From contig CABUJV010000010.1 of assembly GCA_902492005.1 (NCBI GenBank), positions 1 through 51,088 of the forward strand: a DNA stretch of 51,088 nucleotides. The letters are read 5' to 3'. Positions 30,413-38,074 of the stretch are shown here, piece after piece. Under the pieces are notes generated by a model. It ran no database searches. It saw only the letters and a list, made by a program, of their open reading frames with translations, and was not told where the DNA came from. The stretch is from an uncultured Eubacteriales bacterium. GTDB taxonomy: Bacteria; Bacillota; Clostridia; Oscillospirales; Oscillospiraceae. Numbering within the stretch: position 1 is the stretch's first letter; each line of letters begins with the position of its first letter. The position numbers and the translations under genes were made by a program.

Positions 30413-33400
30413 TTACTCCGCCATGCTGCGGCAGAGGAAGGTCACGATCTGCCCACGGGTGCAGTCGGCATCGGGGCTGAAGGCCGCGGCGCCGGTGCCG
30501 TTGGTGATGCTGTTCTCCACCGCCCACTGGACGGCGGCGGCATAGTAGGCGTCGGCGGCAACGTCCGCAAAAGCGCCGGCATAAGCGGCCGCCGGGGAAC
30601 CGTTGGCCCGGTAGAGGAAGGTCACGGTCTGGCCGCGGGTCACGGTGGCGTCGGGGCTGAAGGCCGTGGCGCTGGTGCCCTTGGTGATGCCGTTCTCCAC
30701 CGCCCACAGCACGGCGTCATAGTAGTACGCGCCGGGCAGGACGTCGGTAAAGGGATTGACCTCGCTCTTGGGCGCCGGGGAGCCCGCCGCTCTCCACAGG
30801 AAGGTCACGGTCTGAGCCCGGGTGCAGGAGGCGTCGGGGGAGAAGGTGGTGGCGCTGGTACCGTTGGTGACGCCGTTCTTCACGGCCCAGGCCACGGCGT
30901 CATAGTAATAGGCGTCGGTGGGAACGTCGGTAAAGACGGTGTCCGACGGTTCGCCGGTCTTGGCAAAGGCGGCCTCCACCGTGACCCTGCCGTCGGGCAT
31001 GGTGAAGGTATATTTGCCGTCGCCCTTGTCGGTCAGCTTGATGGTATTGCCGTCCTTGTCGGTGACCGTGAGGTCGTCCAGCTCATAGCCGGAATCGGGC
31101 TTGACGGTAATGGTCACGGTGCTGCCTTCACTGGCGTTCTTGGGGGAAACGGTCACGGTGCCATTGTCGGCGCTGTCCACGCTTACCGCGTAGCTGGTCC
31201 CGCCGGAGGAAGAGCTGCCGCTGGATTTCTTTTTCCACTCGGCTTTCAGCGTAGTGTCTTCATCGGGAACGGTATACTCCGCCCCGGCCTTATAGGAGGT
31301 GGTCCCGTCGCTCCAGCCCTGGAAGCGGTAGCCGGACCGGGAGGGGGCGGCGGGCAGCTCGATGGCGTCGCCGGCAACGGCAAACGTCTCGGTCTCATCC
31401 TTCGCAGTCCCGCCGTTCGCATCAAAAGCGACCTTTGCCAGTTTGATTTCCGCAGTGGCAACGGCGGTGGTGGTATCGTCGCCCTGATACAGGCTGACCG
31501 TATAGACGCCGGAGGCCAGCTCGTTCGTGCCTACGTGATCGTCCCTCTCAAAGGTGAAATAGACCACGGCTCCGCTCTTAACAGTGCCGGTCCAGGTGTT
31601 GATTTCGGCGCCGTCCTTCGTTACCTTCACGGTATATTCTTTTTCCTCGCCGGTGCCCTGGATGACGGACCACATCGTATTCTTGTCGCAGTCGCTCACA
31701 TAGCTTGCCTCGGGCGCGCCCATCGACTTGAGGACCTGGTTGATGGCCTCATTGGCCTGTGCGCCGTCAGCCTTGAACCAGGCGTCGGCCAGGCTCGCGG
31801 ACTCCTTTGTCAGAGGTGTAACCGTGTCGCCCTCTTCCGCAGCGGCCAGAGCCTCGCTGACGGTGGCATAATAGCTGTAGGGAGTCTCCCCGGAGCTCTT
31901 TTTCAGCTCTGCATTCAGGCTTGCATCGACGTAGTCGGCAACCGATTCCGAATAGCTGCCGCCTTTCACGGTAAGGCTGCCGGTCTTGTCGCCTTCCGCC
32001 GGCGCGCTCGTCTCATCATCGACGACGCCGACCTTGCCGATATAGGAGCCGCTGTTGAGGATCGCTGTGGCGCTGCCGGCATAGGCCTTATTGTTTACCA
32101 TGACGACCGCATAGCCGCTGGTGGAGGAGCCATCCGTGCTGCCGGAAGGATCCGCCGGGGTGCCGGTCGCGGTGATGGTCGGGTTGCCGTCAACCGAAAC
32201 GGTGGTCTCTCCCGCCTTGGCCTCGATGCCGCTTGTGCCGGTGATCACGCCGCCGTTGATGGTCAAGGTACCTTTCTGGGGATGATAGATGGCGACATTC
32301 CCCGTCGCCGTCAGCTCCGCGCCGTCCTCAACGGTGATTTCCGTGCCCGTCTGATCCATCCCGTTGCCGGACAGAGCCGACGCTTCGCTGGTGGCGTGGA
32401 TCTTACCCTTGACCACGACAGACTCCGTGGTGTCGGAACCAAACGCGGACACGCCATAAGTATCGGGCGCCGCAACGGTCACGCCGCTGTCAATCACAAG
32501 GCCCGCTTTCAAAGAAGCCGTGGTATTGGTCCAGCTGCTGCCATCTCCCACGCGGATGACGGAGCTGGTTACCACAAGGGCTCCATCTTCCGCCTTCTTC
32601 TCGCTGGTCACGGTGCCTGTGCCCGTCAAGGTCAGCGTGCCGCTCTTCACATGGAAGGCGCGCACACCGTCGCCGGTGATGGTGCTGCCCTCGCCCAGAT
32701 CGATTGTGACGTCCTTGGAAACCGTGATGGTCTCTTTAAGCGTTACCTCATCCAGCAGCAGGGTGACCGGCTCGCCCTCTGCTTCTGCCGCCTCTACCGC
32801 ATCCGCTAAAGTGGCGTAAGGAATGCCGTTGACTGCGGCCTCGGCGTTCTCCTTCTGCTCGATGGTAAACTTCCCGTCGGTCCCCTCTACCGCATCCAGT
32901 CCGCTGGGCATACAATCCGTGGGAACGGAGGCGGAGTATGTACCGCCGGTGACCAGCACGGAGGCGCCGTCGCCATGTTTGTCAATGATGGAGGTACTGT
33001 TTTCCGCGACCGTGAACTCGCCGCCGGAAATCTTCACTTCGCCCATATCGCCGCTGGAGCCGTTCATGGTGCCGATCGCGGTCGCCCCAGTGGTTTCAAA
33101 CGCGCCGTCCTCAATGGTCAGCTTTCCCTGGTTCAGGACCTCTCCGCCGTCCGCGGTATTGGTCGTGTCCCGGCCATTCAGCACAACGGCGTAGTTGGTC
33201 TCGACCTTAAAGCTGCCGCCGGTAATCGCGGCAACATTCCAGTTCAGCACGGCAGACTGGGTCGTATTCGCAAAGGAGCCGTCCTCGATCGTCAGGGAGC
33301 CGCCGTCATCGTTCTTTACCGTGTTCAGGCCGCCGCTGAAGGTTCCGCCGCGGATGGTCAGCTCCGGGTTGGGGGCATTCGTACCCGCAACATGGCCCGT

Positions 33401-33937
33401 CCGCTCGTTATTGGACCCATATTTCTGGTAACCGTTTTCAATCATGCTGGAGTAGGTGCTCTTGGAGGTGACCTCGACGTCCTTTTCAATGGTCATCGTA
33501 CCGTGGTTCAGCAGGACGTACCAGGTATTATCCTTGCTGTCTTCCGCGCTGCGGGCATAGGTCCCGCCCTCCAGGACGACCGTACCGTTGTTGAATACGG
33601 CGGCGCGGCCGTTGGAGACGTTATCCACCGTGCCGGAGCCCGTAATGGTCAGCTCGGCGCCCATGGCGACGGTAATGGTGTCTTTGCCCTCCTCGTTGGT
33701 CAGGGTGAAGGTCCCCAAATCCAGCGTGAGCGCTTTCTTGCCGGAAATCGTGATGCTCTCCGTCGTGTTTTCCGTCAGTTCGATGATCGCTCCAGATTCC
33801 GCAGTCTCAATCTGTGCTTGAAGGGTATCCGCCTTGGGCTCCTCGTCCGGCGCGACTTCCGCCGCAAGCGCCGCAGCCGGAAGCAGTCCGATTACCAGGA
33901 CCAAGGCCGTAAGAGTTGCCAGTATTCGCTTTTTCAT
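30413..33937 (-). CDS. Secreted beta-helix-like surface protein with InlB-type repeat and SLH anchor
   Basis: A 1174-residue exported protein. A signal peptide (MKKRILATLTALVLVIGLLP, cleavage near ALAAEV) is followed by about 650 residues of short beta repeats such as LTIEDGSF, VKISGGEF and LTINGGVI. These are typical of right-handed beta-helix adhesin-like proteins. Near residue 834 an InlB B-type repeat (VAFDANGGTAKDE, YRFQGWSDG) appears, then a 'bacterial repeat' domain (VDSADNGTVTVSPKNA). Three SLH motifs complete the C terminus (about 995-1174; ATTFSPDASCTRAQTVTFLW and similar). The ATG at 33937 has AGGAAGA about eight bases upstream. Adhesion is likely; no catalytic motif is seen. Confidence 0.9.
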   Translation of the reverse strand: MKKRILATLTALVLVIGLLPAAALAAEVAPDEEPKADTLQAQIETAESGAIIELTENTTESITISGKKALTLDLGTFTLTNEEGKDTITVAMGAELTITGSGTVDNVSNGRAAVFNNGTVVLEGGTYARSAEDSKDNTWYVLLNHGTMTIEKDVEVTSKSTYSSMIENGYQKYGSNNERTGHVAGTNAPNPELTIRGGTFSGGLNTVKNDDGGSLTIEDGSFANTTQSAVLNWNVAAITGGSFKVETNYAVVLNGRDTTNTADGGEVLNQGKLTIEDGAFETTGATAIGTMNGSSGDMGEVKISGGEFTVAENSTSIIDKHGDGASVLVTGGTYSASVPTDCMPSGLDAVEGTDGKFTIEQKENAEAAVNGIPYATLADAVEAAEAEGEPVTLLLDEVTLKETITVSKDVTIDLGEGSTITGDGVRAFHVKSGTLTLTGTGTVTSEKKAEDGALVVTSSVIRVGDGSSWTNTTASLKAGLVIDSGVTVAAPDTYGVSAFGSDTTESVVVKGKIHATSEASALSGNGMDQTGTEITVEDGAELTATGNVAIYHPQKGTLTINGGVITGTSGIEAKAGETTVSVDGNPTITATGTPADPSGSTDGSSTSGYAVVMVNNKAYAGSATAILNSGSYIGKVGVVDDETSAPAEGDKTGSLTVKGGSYSESVADYVDASLNAELKKSSGETPYSYYATVSEALAAAEEGDTVTPLTKESASLADAWFKADGAQANEAINQVLKSMGAPEASYVSDCDKNTMWSVIQGTGEEKEYTVKVTKDGAEINTWTGTVKSGAVVYFTFERDDHVGTNELASGVYTVSLYQGDDTTTAVATAEIKLAKVAFDANGGTAKDETETFAVAGDAIELPAAPSRSGYRFQGWSDGTTSYKAGAEYTVPDEDTTLKAEWKKKSSGSSSSGGTSYAVSVDSADNGTVTVSPKNASEGSTVTITVKPDSGYELDDLTVTDKDGNTIKLTDKGDGKYTFTMPDGRVTVEAAFAKTGEPSDTVFTDVPTDAYYYDAVAWAVKNGVTNGTSATTFSPDASCTRAQTVTFLWRAAGSPAPKSEVNPFTDVLPGAYYYDAVLWAVENGITKGTSATAFSPDATVTRGQTVTFLYRANGSPAAAYAGAFADVAADAYYAAAVQWAVENSITNGTGAAAFSPDADCTRGQIVTFLCRSMAE

Positions 33938-34100
33938 GGTCGCATCTTCCTTTCTGTTTCATCTATCATCCATCCGCTCGTTTCATGCGCGTTCTCAAAG
34001 CGGCTGCGGTGATTTGCCCGCCGGATTCCGCAGGCCGGACAGGCAGGCATGCTCCGTCCGCGACTGCAAAGGTTCCGGCCGGTCCGGGAAGACCGCGCGC

Positions 34101-34150
34101 TTCTTCGAGAATCCTTTATCACCGCCTTTTGCAAAAGTGCATCTCTGAAA
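34101..34150. repeat. Diverged copy of a segment also present at 34287-34350
   Basis: The stretch running from CGCTTCTTC through ATCACCGCC to TTTTGCAAAAGTGCA resembles 34287-34350 (CGCTTCTTC, ATCACCCCC, TTTGTCAAAAAGTGTACC). This looks like an old duplication of the region containing the left recombination-like site. No credible gene was found in 33938-34494: the short reading frames there are Lys/Arg-rich and lack ribosome sites. Confidence 0.4.
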
Positions 34151-34178
34151 ACCATTGAATAAACAGTGATCCGATTCT

Positions 34179-34207
34179 ATCATATCTGAAATCCCTTGAT
34201 TATTCAA
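34179..34207 (-). promoter_or_regulatory. Promoter of the beta-helix/SLH gene
   Basis: On the minus strand, TTGAAT (34207-34202), a 17-base spacer and TATGAT (34184-34179). It leaves an unusually long, GC-rich leader of about 235 bases before the ATG at 33937. Confidence 0.65.
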
Positions 34208-34221
34208 TCCTTTTTTCACAA

Positions 34222-34245
34222 AATGCGGACAAAATCATCCGCATT
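34222..34245. terminator. Small hairpin, possible terminator of the recombinase transcript
   Basis: AATGCGGA (34222-34229) pairs with TCCGCATT (34238-34245) around eight bases. On the minus strand it is followed by TTGTG, so termination would be weak. It is the only hairpin between the switch region and the SLH promoter. Confidence 0.35.
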
Positions 34246-34329
34246 GGAAAAGATACGCTTTTGCCGGTCATGAGGCGGCCGCCGTTTCGCCGCCCGCCGC
34301 TTCTTCCTGCGCGCTTCATCACCCCCCTT

Positions 34330-34489
34330 TGTCAAAAAGTGTACCTTTTGACAAAGGGGGATTCGAAGGCCCGTTTTGCGTTTTTTCCGGCCAAACTGCC
34401 GGTACCTGCCAAAAAGCACTTGCAAATCCGCGGACGATACGGTAATATTATGTAATAATCGTGGCTGTCAAAAGGTACACCTTGTGACA
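34330..34489. mobile_element. Candidate invertible DNA segment bounded by inverted 24-bp recombinase-type sites
   Basis: The left site (34330-34353) and right site (34466-34489) are each imperfect palindromes of the form TGTCAAAA-N8-TTnTGACA. In inverted orientation they match at 22 of 24 bases and share a 15-base identical core, GTGTACCTTTTGACA (34339-34353; its complement at 34466-34480). The central dinucleotide matches only when inverted (AC/GT), which predicts inversion rather than deletion. Both sit inside longer stems (CCCCCTT/AAGGGGG on the left, GGC/GCC on the right). The 112-bp interior carries a promoter-like sequence, and a small serine recombinase gene ends six bases beyond the right site. 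Confidence 0.6.
34420..34448 (+). promoter_or_regulatory. Promoter-like sequence inside the candidate invertible segment
   Basis: TTGCAA (34420-34425), a 17-base spacer and TAATAT (34443-34448), followed by the AT-rich TATGTAATAAT. As drawn it fires rightward, antisense to the recombinase gene. After inversion it would fire leftward, towards the beta-helix/SLH gene. Confidence 0.5.
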
Positions 34490-34494
34490 GCCGC

Positions 34495-35106
34495 CTATTT
34501 TTCAGCCGGCTGTACCAGCCGGTGTTCCCGCAGGCGGCGATAAAACGTGGACTCCCCCAGCCCGCTCCGCTGCAGAGCCTCCGTAAATGGAATCTGCTTG
34601 CCCTCCCACTCTGCCACAATACGCGCAAAGTCCTCCGGGGGCGGAAGAAAGGGCCGGCCGAATTTCACGCCTCTGGCCTTCGCGGCGGCGATCCCCTCCT
34701 CCTGCCGCCTGCGGATATTCTCCCGCTCACTCTGCGCCACAAAGGACAGGATCTGCAGCACCAGGTCTGCGATAAAGGTGCCCATGAGGTCTTTTCCACT
34801 GCGGGTGTCGAGCAGGGGCATATCCATGACGCAGATATCCACGCCGATCTCTTTCGTCAGCATACGCCACTGGTCCTGTATCTCCACATAATTGCGGCCC
34901 AGGCGGTCGATGCTCAGAACATAGAGCAGATCGCCGGGTCTTAACCGCCTTAACAGCCGTTGATAGCTTGGACGGTTGAAGTCCTTTCCGGACTGCCGGT
35001 CCATAAAAATGCGGTTTTCCGGCACAGCTTTCGCATGCATGGCGGCAAGCTGCCGGTCCTCGTTCTGGTCTTTTGTGCTGACCCGGATATATCCATAGCT
35101 CTTCAA
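34495..35106 (-). CDS. Small serine recombinase (resolvase/invertase family)
   Basis: A 203-residue site-specific recombinase of the Hin/Pin/resolvase class. The catalytic serine lies in YGYIRVSTKDQ, with the arginine motif in SIDRLGRNYVEI and the dimer helix from about SERENIRRRQEEG. The C-terminal helix-turn-helix (FTEALQRSGLGESTFYRRL) binds the crossover site. The length is right for an invertase or resolvase, not for a large integrase. The start is a TTG at 35106 with GGAGG seven bases upstream; the frame is open upstream but lacks family sequence. Two matching inverted sites lie just downstream, so DNA inversion is the likely job. It has its own promoter. Confidence 0.9.
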   Translation of the reverse strand: MKSYGYIRVSTKDQNEDRQLAAMHAKAVPENRIFMDRQSGKDFNRPSYQRLLRRLRPGDLLYVLSIDRLGRNYVEIQDQWRMLTKEIGVDICVMDMPLLDTRSGKDLMGTFIADLVLQILSFVAQSERENIRRRQEEGIAAAKARGVKFGRPFLPPPEDFARIVAEWEGKQIPFTEALQRSGLGESTFYRRLREHRLVQPAEK

Positions 35107-35155
35107 AATCAGTCCTCCATCATACTTGATACGGATAGGATTTGCGGAACATAAA

Positions 35156-35184
35156 ATTTTATGGCGGGACGCGGAGACTGGCAA
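35156..35184 (-). promoter_or_regulatory. Promoter of the serine recombinase with a palindrome on its -10
   Basis: On the minus strand, TTGCCA (35184-35179), a 17-base spacer and TAAAAT (35161-35156). The perfect 14-bp palindrome CATAAAATTTTATG (35150-35163) covers the -10 and could be an autoregulatory operator. Confidence 0.6.
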
Positions 35185-35217
35185 GCCCATACGCCGCGCT
35201 CCGCGCCTTTCTTTGCG

Positions 35218-35260
35218 CATAAGAAAAGACCAACTCGTTTTGAGTTGGTCTTTTCTTATG
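35218..35260. terminator. Bidirectional terminator after the murQ-anmK-GNAT operon
   Basis: CATAAGAAAAGACCAACTC (35218-35236) pairs perfectly over 19 bases with 35242-35260 around GTTTT. It has A/T-rich stem ends on both sides. It lies about 55 bases after the GNAT stop and upstream of the recombinase promoter. Confidence 0.85.
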
Positions 35261-35315
35261 TCTTTTCACTTGTCCCGGTCATGGTCCTGGGGACCGGACC
35301 CTTCGGAAGCGCGGC

Positions 35316-35786
35316 TCATCCCTGCAGGTCCTTGACCATGACCAGCTCGCCGATTCCGGGCTTTACCGCGTCGGGGAGCGAGCCCAGCAGCCAGTATCCC
35401 CGGCTCCGGTAAAACGCCTGGGCCCCCTGGTTAAAGTCGCTGACCATCAGCGTCACCCGCCGGGCGCCGGCCTGCCGGGCCATATCCTCCAAATGCTCCA
35501 TCAGGAAACTGCCTACTCCCTGCCCCCGGAAGGTATCCCGGACGCCGATCAGGCTCAGATAGGGGTACAGGCCGCAGAAGCCTTTCATCACCACCCGCAT
35601 GGCGCCGGCCAGCTCGCCGCCCCCGCTTACGGCCAGGTACAGCTCGCCCTGCGCCGCCGCACGCCGCAGGCTCGACTCCAGGCGTCCCGGGTCCTGAAAG
35701 TACCGCTCGTAAATGGAGCTGTTCCGAAAAACTGCCTCGCAGTCCGCCGGAAGCTCCGGCGCCGCACGTTCCAGCCTCAAATGCAT
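35316..35786 (-). CDS. GNAT-family N-acetyltransferase
   Basis: A 156-residue GCN5-related acetyltransferase. The acetyl-CoA-binding motif appears as IGVRDTFRGQGVGSFLMEHL (a V-R-x-x-x-R-G-Q-G-V-G loop), followed by LMVSDFNQGAQAFYRSRGY, the typical last strand-helix. The start codon overlaps the anmK stop by ten bases, so it is translated from the same message as murQ and anmK. The acceptor is unknown; amino-sugar or wall-peptide acetylation would fit the operon but is only an inference from position. Confidence 0.88.
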   Translation of the reverse strand: MHLRLERAAPELPADCEAVFRNSSIYERYFQDPGRLESSLRRAAAQGELYLAVSGGGELAGAMRVVMKGFCGLYPYLSLIGVRDTFRGQGVGSFLMEHLEDMARQAGARRVTLMVSDFNQGAQAFYRSRGYWLLGSLPDAVKPGIGELVMVKDLQG

Positions 35787-36994
35787 GTTGCTTCCCTCCC
35801 CGCCGGCAGCGACAGCTTGCCCATGACCGCCGCTTCCCGGGCCCCTGTTACACTGGGAAGGGTGTTGGGCCTCTCACGCACGCAGCAGTCCGCCAGAAGC
35901 GCAAAGGCCACGGCCTCCTTGGCGTCGCTGTTCCAGCCCAGGTCCTCCTGGGTCCGCACCGCTACGCCGTGGGGGGCGAAGCGGCGCTTCAGAAAGCCCA
36001 GCAGCGTTTGATTGTAGCTGCCTCCCCCGCCGACAACAATCTCGCTGGCGTGATACCGCTGGTGCACATACCGCTCGTAGGCGTCCACAATGGACCAGGC
36101 CGTCAGATCGGTGACCGTGGCCACCAGATCGGCGTCGGAGATCGGATGGGTCCTCCGCCACTCCAGAATCCGGGCCGTGTACTGCTCTCCGAACCGCTCC
36201 CGGCCTGTGGTCTTGGGCAGCGGCCGGGTGTAATAGGGCTCCTGCTGGAGCAGGGCGAGCAGCTCCGGGTCCGCCCGTCCCGCCGCGCCCAGACGGCCGC
36301 CCTCGTCAAAGGTCTTACGCCCTTCAGACAGGGCGGTCACCACCGCGTCGATGATCATATTTCCGGGGCCGGTGTCAAAGGCATAGACCTCTTCCGGCTT
36401 TGCCGCCACGGGCAGAACCGTCATGTTTCCAATGCCGCCGATGTTCTGGAGCAGGATGGTCTCCCTCTCCCGGCGGTAGAGCAGGTATTCGGAAAAGGGC
36501 ACCAGGGGAGCGCCCTGCCCCCCCGCCGCCATGTCGGCCACCCGGAAATCCGACACGGTCGGGATTCCGGTGCGCGCCGCGATCACAGAGCCCTCGCCGA
36601 TCTGCACCGTATAGCGGATGGGGTAGCCGTCCTTCCCGCAGGGGGACGGCTCATGCCAGATGGTCTGGCCGTGGGAGCCGACCACGTCGATGTCCTCCGG
36701 CCGCAGTCCGGCCTTCCGGATGACCGACAGGGCGGACTGGGCGTAGAGCTCCCCCAGGAGGAAGTTCATATAGCCGACCTTGTCCACGGTGGCCGTCTCC
36801 GGGCGGAACAGGGCGAAGATCTGCTCCCGCACCGCCGGGGGATAGGGCCGGTTCTCGAAGGCCAGCAGCTTCACCTGCGGCTCCCCGGCGCTCCCGCCGA
36901 TCTCCACCACCGCGGCGTCTACGCCGTCCACCGAGGTGCCGGACATCATGCCGACCACCCGGCGGACCGGCTTTTCCTGGATCTCCCGCAGCAT
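35777..36994 (-). CDS. anmK: 1,6-Anhydro-N-acetylmuramic acid kinase
   Basis: A 405-residue AnmK-family kinase. It opens the anhydro ring of anhMurNAc and phosphorylates it to MurNAc-6-phosphate with ATP. Family motifs visible are VVGMMSGTSVDGVDAAVVEI at the N terminus, LQNIGGIGNMTVLP, FDTGPGNMIIDAVV and VGGGGSYNQTLL. The ATG at 36994 shares one base with the murQ stop (TGATG), so MurQ and AnmK are translationally coupled and catalyse consecutive steps. An upstream ATG in the same frame lies inside murQ and is unlikely. Confidence 0.95.
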   Translation of the reverse strand: MLREIQEKPVRRVVGMMSGTSVDGVDAAVVEIGGSAGEPQVKLLAFENRPYPPAVREQIFALFRPETATVDKVGYMNFLLGELYAQSALSVIRKAGLRPEDIDVVGSHGQTIWHEPSPCGKDGYPIRYTVQIGEGSVIAARTGIPTVSDFRVADMAAGGQGAPLVPFSEYLLYRRERETILLQNIGGIGNMTVLPVAAKPEEVYAFDTGPGNMIIDAVVTALSEGRKTFDEGGRLGAAGRADPELLALLQQEPYYTRPLPKTTGRERFGEQYTARILEWRRTHPISDADLVATVTDLTAWSIVDAYERYVHQRYHASEIVVGGGGSYNQTLLGFLKRRFAPHGVAVRTQEDLGWNSDAKEAVAFALLADCCVRERPNTLPSVTGAREAAVMGKLSLPAGREATCI

Positions 36995-37911
36995 CACCGG
37001 CCGCCCCCTTCCGCGCTCTGAATCGCCTGGGCCAGATGCCCGCCGCACTGCTCCAGCAGCGCCCGGGCCGCCCCGGCGTCCAGGCCGCTTTTCCGCATCA
37101 GAATGGCCAGCTTCACATGCCCGCCGGCCTGCTCCAGATACCGGCCGGCCGTCTCAGGGTCCGCGCCGGTGGCGTGGATGATCAGACGGCGGGCCCGGTC
37201 CTCCAGCTTCTTGTTGCTGGCCTTCAGGTCCACCATCAGGTTGCCGTAGACCTTGCCCAGCTTGATCATCGAGCAGGTGGTCAGCATATTGAGGACCATC
37301 TTCTGGGCGGTGCCCGATTTCATCCGGGTGGAGCCAGAAATGACCTCCGGCCCTACCAGCGGGGCGATGGTCACGTCGCAGAGCCCCTCCAGCCGGGAGT
37401 GGGCGTTCGTGCACAGCCCGATGGTGACGCTTCCCCGCTCCTTTGCCCGGCCCAGCGCGGCCAGGACATAGGGCGCGCTCCCGCTGGCGGTGATCCCCAC
37501 CACCGCGTCGGTGCTGCCCACCTCCAGGCGCTCCATCAGGGCAATGCCGTCCTCCTCGCTGTCCTCGCACCCCTCCACCGGGTGCCGCAGCGCCGTGTCG
37601 CCGCCTGCGATATAGCCCTGCACCAGGTCCGGGTCCACTCCGAAGGTGGGCACGCACTCCGACGCGTCCAGTACGCCCAGGCGTCCGGAGGTCCCGGCTC
37701 CCAAATAGATGAGCCGTCCCCCCTTCTGAAAGCACTGATAGATCAAATCCACCGCCCGGGCAATCTGACGCCGCTCGGCGGCCACCGCCCCAGCCACCAG
37801 GGCATCCTGGCGGTTGATCAGGTCCACCATCTCCTGCGTCGAACACAGGTCGATATTCCGGGTATCCTCATTGATGCGCTCCGTCGACAGCCCTGCCAGA
37901 TAGTCATCCAT
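36994..37911 (-). CDS. murQ: N-acetylmuramic acid 6-phosphate etherase
   Basis: A 305-residue MurQ lyase that removes the lactyl ether from MurNAc-6-P to give GlcNAc-6-P and D-lactate. It contains an SIS sugar-phosphate domain with GAGTSGRLGVLDASECVPTF (the Glu here is the expected acid/base residue), GITASGSAPYVLAAL and ISGSTRMKSGTAQKMVLNML, all family hallmarks. The C-terminal helical lid ends with two short UBA-like repeats. The ATG at 37911 has GGAGG seven bases upstream. It is the first gene of murQ-anmK-GNAT, divergent from murR. Confidence 0.96.
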   Translation of the reverse strand: MDDYLAGLSTERINEDTRNIDLCSTQEMVDLINRQDALVAGAVAAERRQIARAVDLIYQCFQKGGRLIYLGAGTSGRLGVLDASECVPTFGVDPDLVQGYIAGGDTALRHPVEGCEDSEEDGIALMERLEVGSTDAVVGITASGSAPYVLAALGRAKERGSVTIGLCTNAHSRLEGLCDVTIAPLVGPEVISGSTRMKSGTAQKMVLNMLTTCSMIKLGKVYGNLMVDLKASNKKLEDRARRLIIHATGADPETAGRYLEQAGGHVKLAILMRKSGLDAGAARALLEQCGGHLAQAIQSAEGGGR

Positions 37912-37938
37912 GCCGCCACCTCCAACTCGTTCCTCCTC

Positions 37939-37967
37939 AGACTATCTTATCCATCCGGCTCTGTCAA
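37939..37967 (-). promoter_or_regulatory. Promoter of murQ-anmK-GNAT
   Basis: On the minus strand, a consensus TTGACA (37967-37962), a 17-base spacer and a weak -10, TAGTCT (37944-37939). A strong -35 with a poor -10 suggests activation or tight control. Confidence 0.5.
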
Positions 37968-37992
37968 TAAGATTTTGCATTCTTTTGTGAAT

Positions 37993-38013
37993 TTTTGAAA
38001 TTTAATTTCAAAA
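37993..38013. promoter_or_regulatory. Palindromic operator between murQ and murR (probable MurR site)
   Basis: TTTTGAAATT-T-AATTTCAAAA is perfectly symmetric with ten-base arms. It lies 26 bases upstream of the murQ -35 and five bases upstream of the murR -35, the expected place for a shared RpiR-type operator. Confidence 0.7.
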
Positions 38014-38017
38014 CATA

Positions 38018-38046
38018 TGGACTTATGCCCTTCCCTTTGCTATACT
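38018..38046 (+). promoter_or_regulatory. Promoter of murR
   Basis: TGGACT (38018-38023), a 17-base spacer and TATACT (38041-38046), immediately downstream of the palindrome. The start codon is about 22 bases after the expected transcript start. Confidence 0.65.
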
Positions 38047-38074
38047 GGATAAAAAGCATGGGAGAGTTACTGTT

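Noticed and set aside
34216..34425. Small Lys/Arg-rich reading frame upstream of the SLH gene
   Set aside because: There is no convincing ribosome site, it crosses the left recombination-like site, and a similar peptide arises from the duplicated copy, so it looks like repeat-derived noise.
35218..35260. 19-bp inverted repeat as a third inversion site
   Set aside because: The sequence is unrelated to the TGTCAAAA sites, and it has the loop and A/T ends of a bidirectional terminator.
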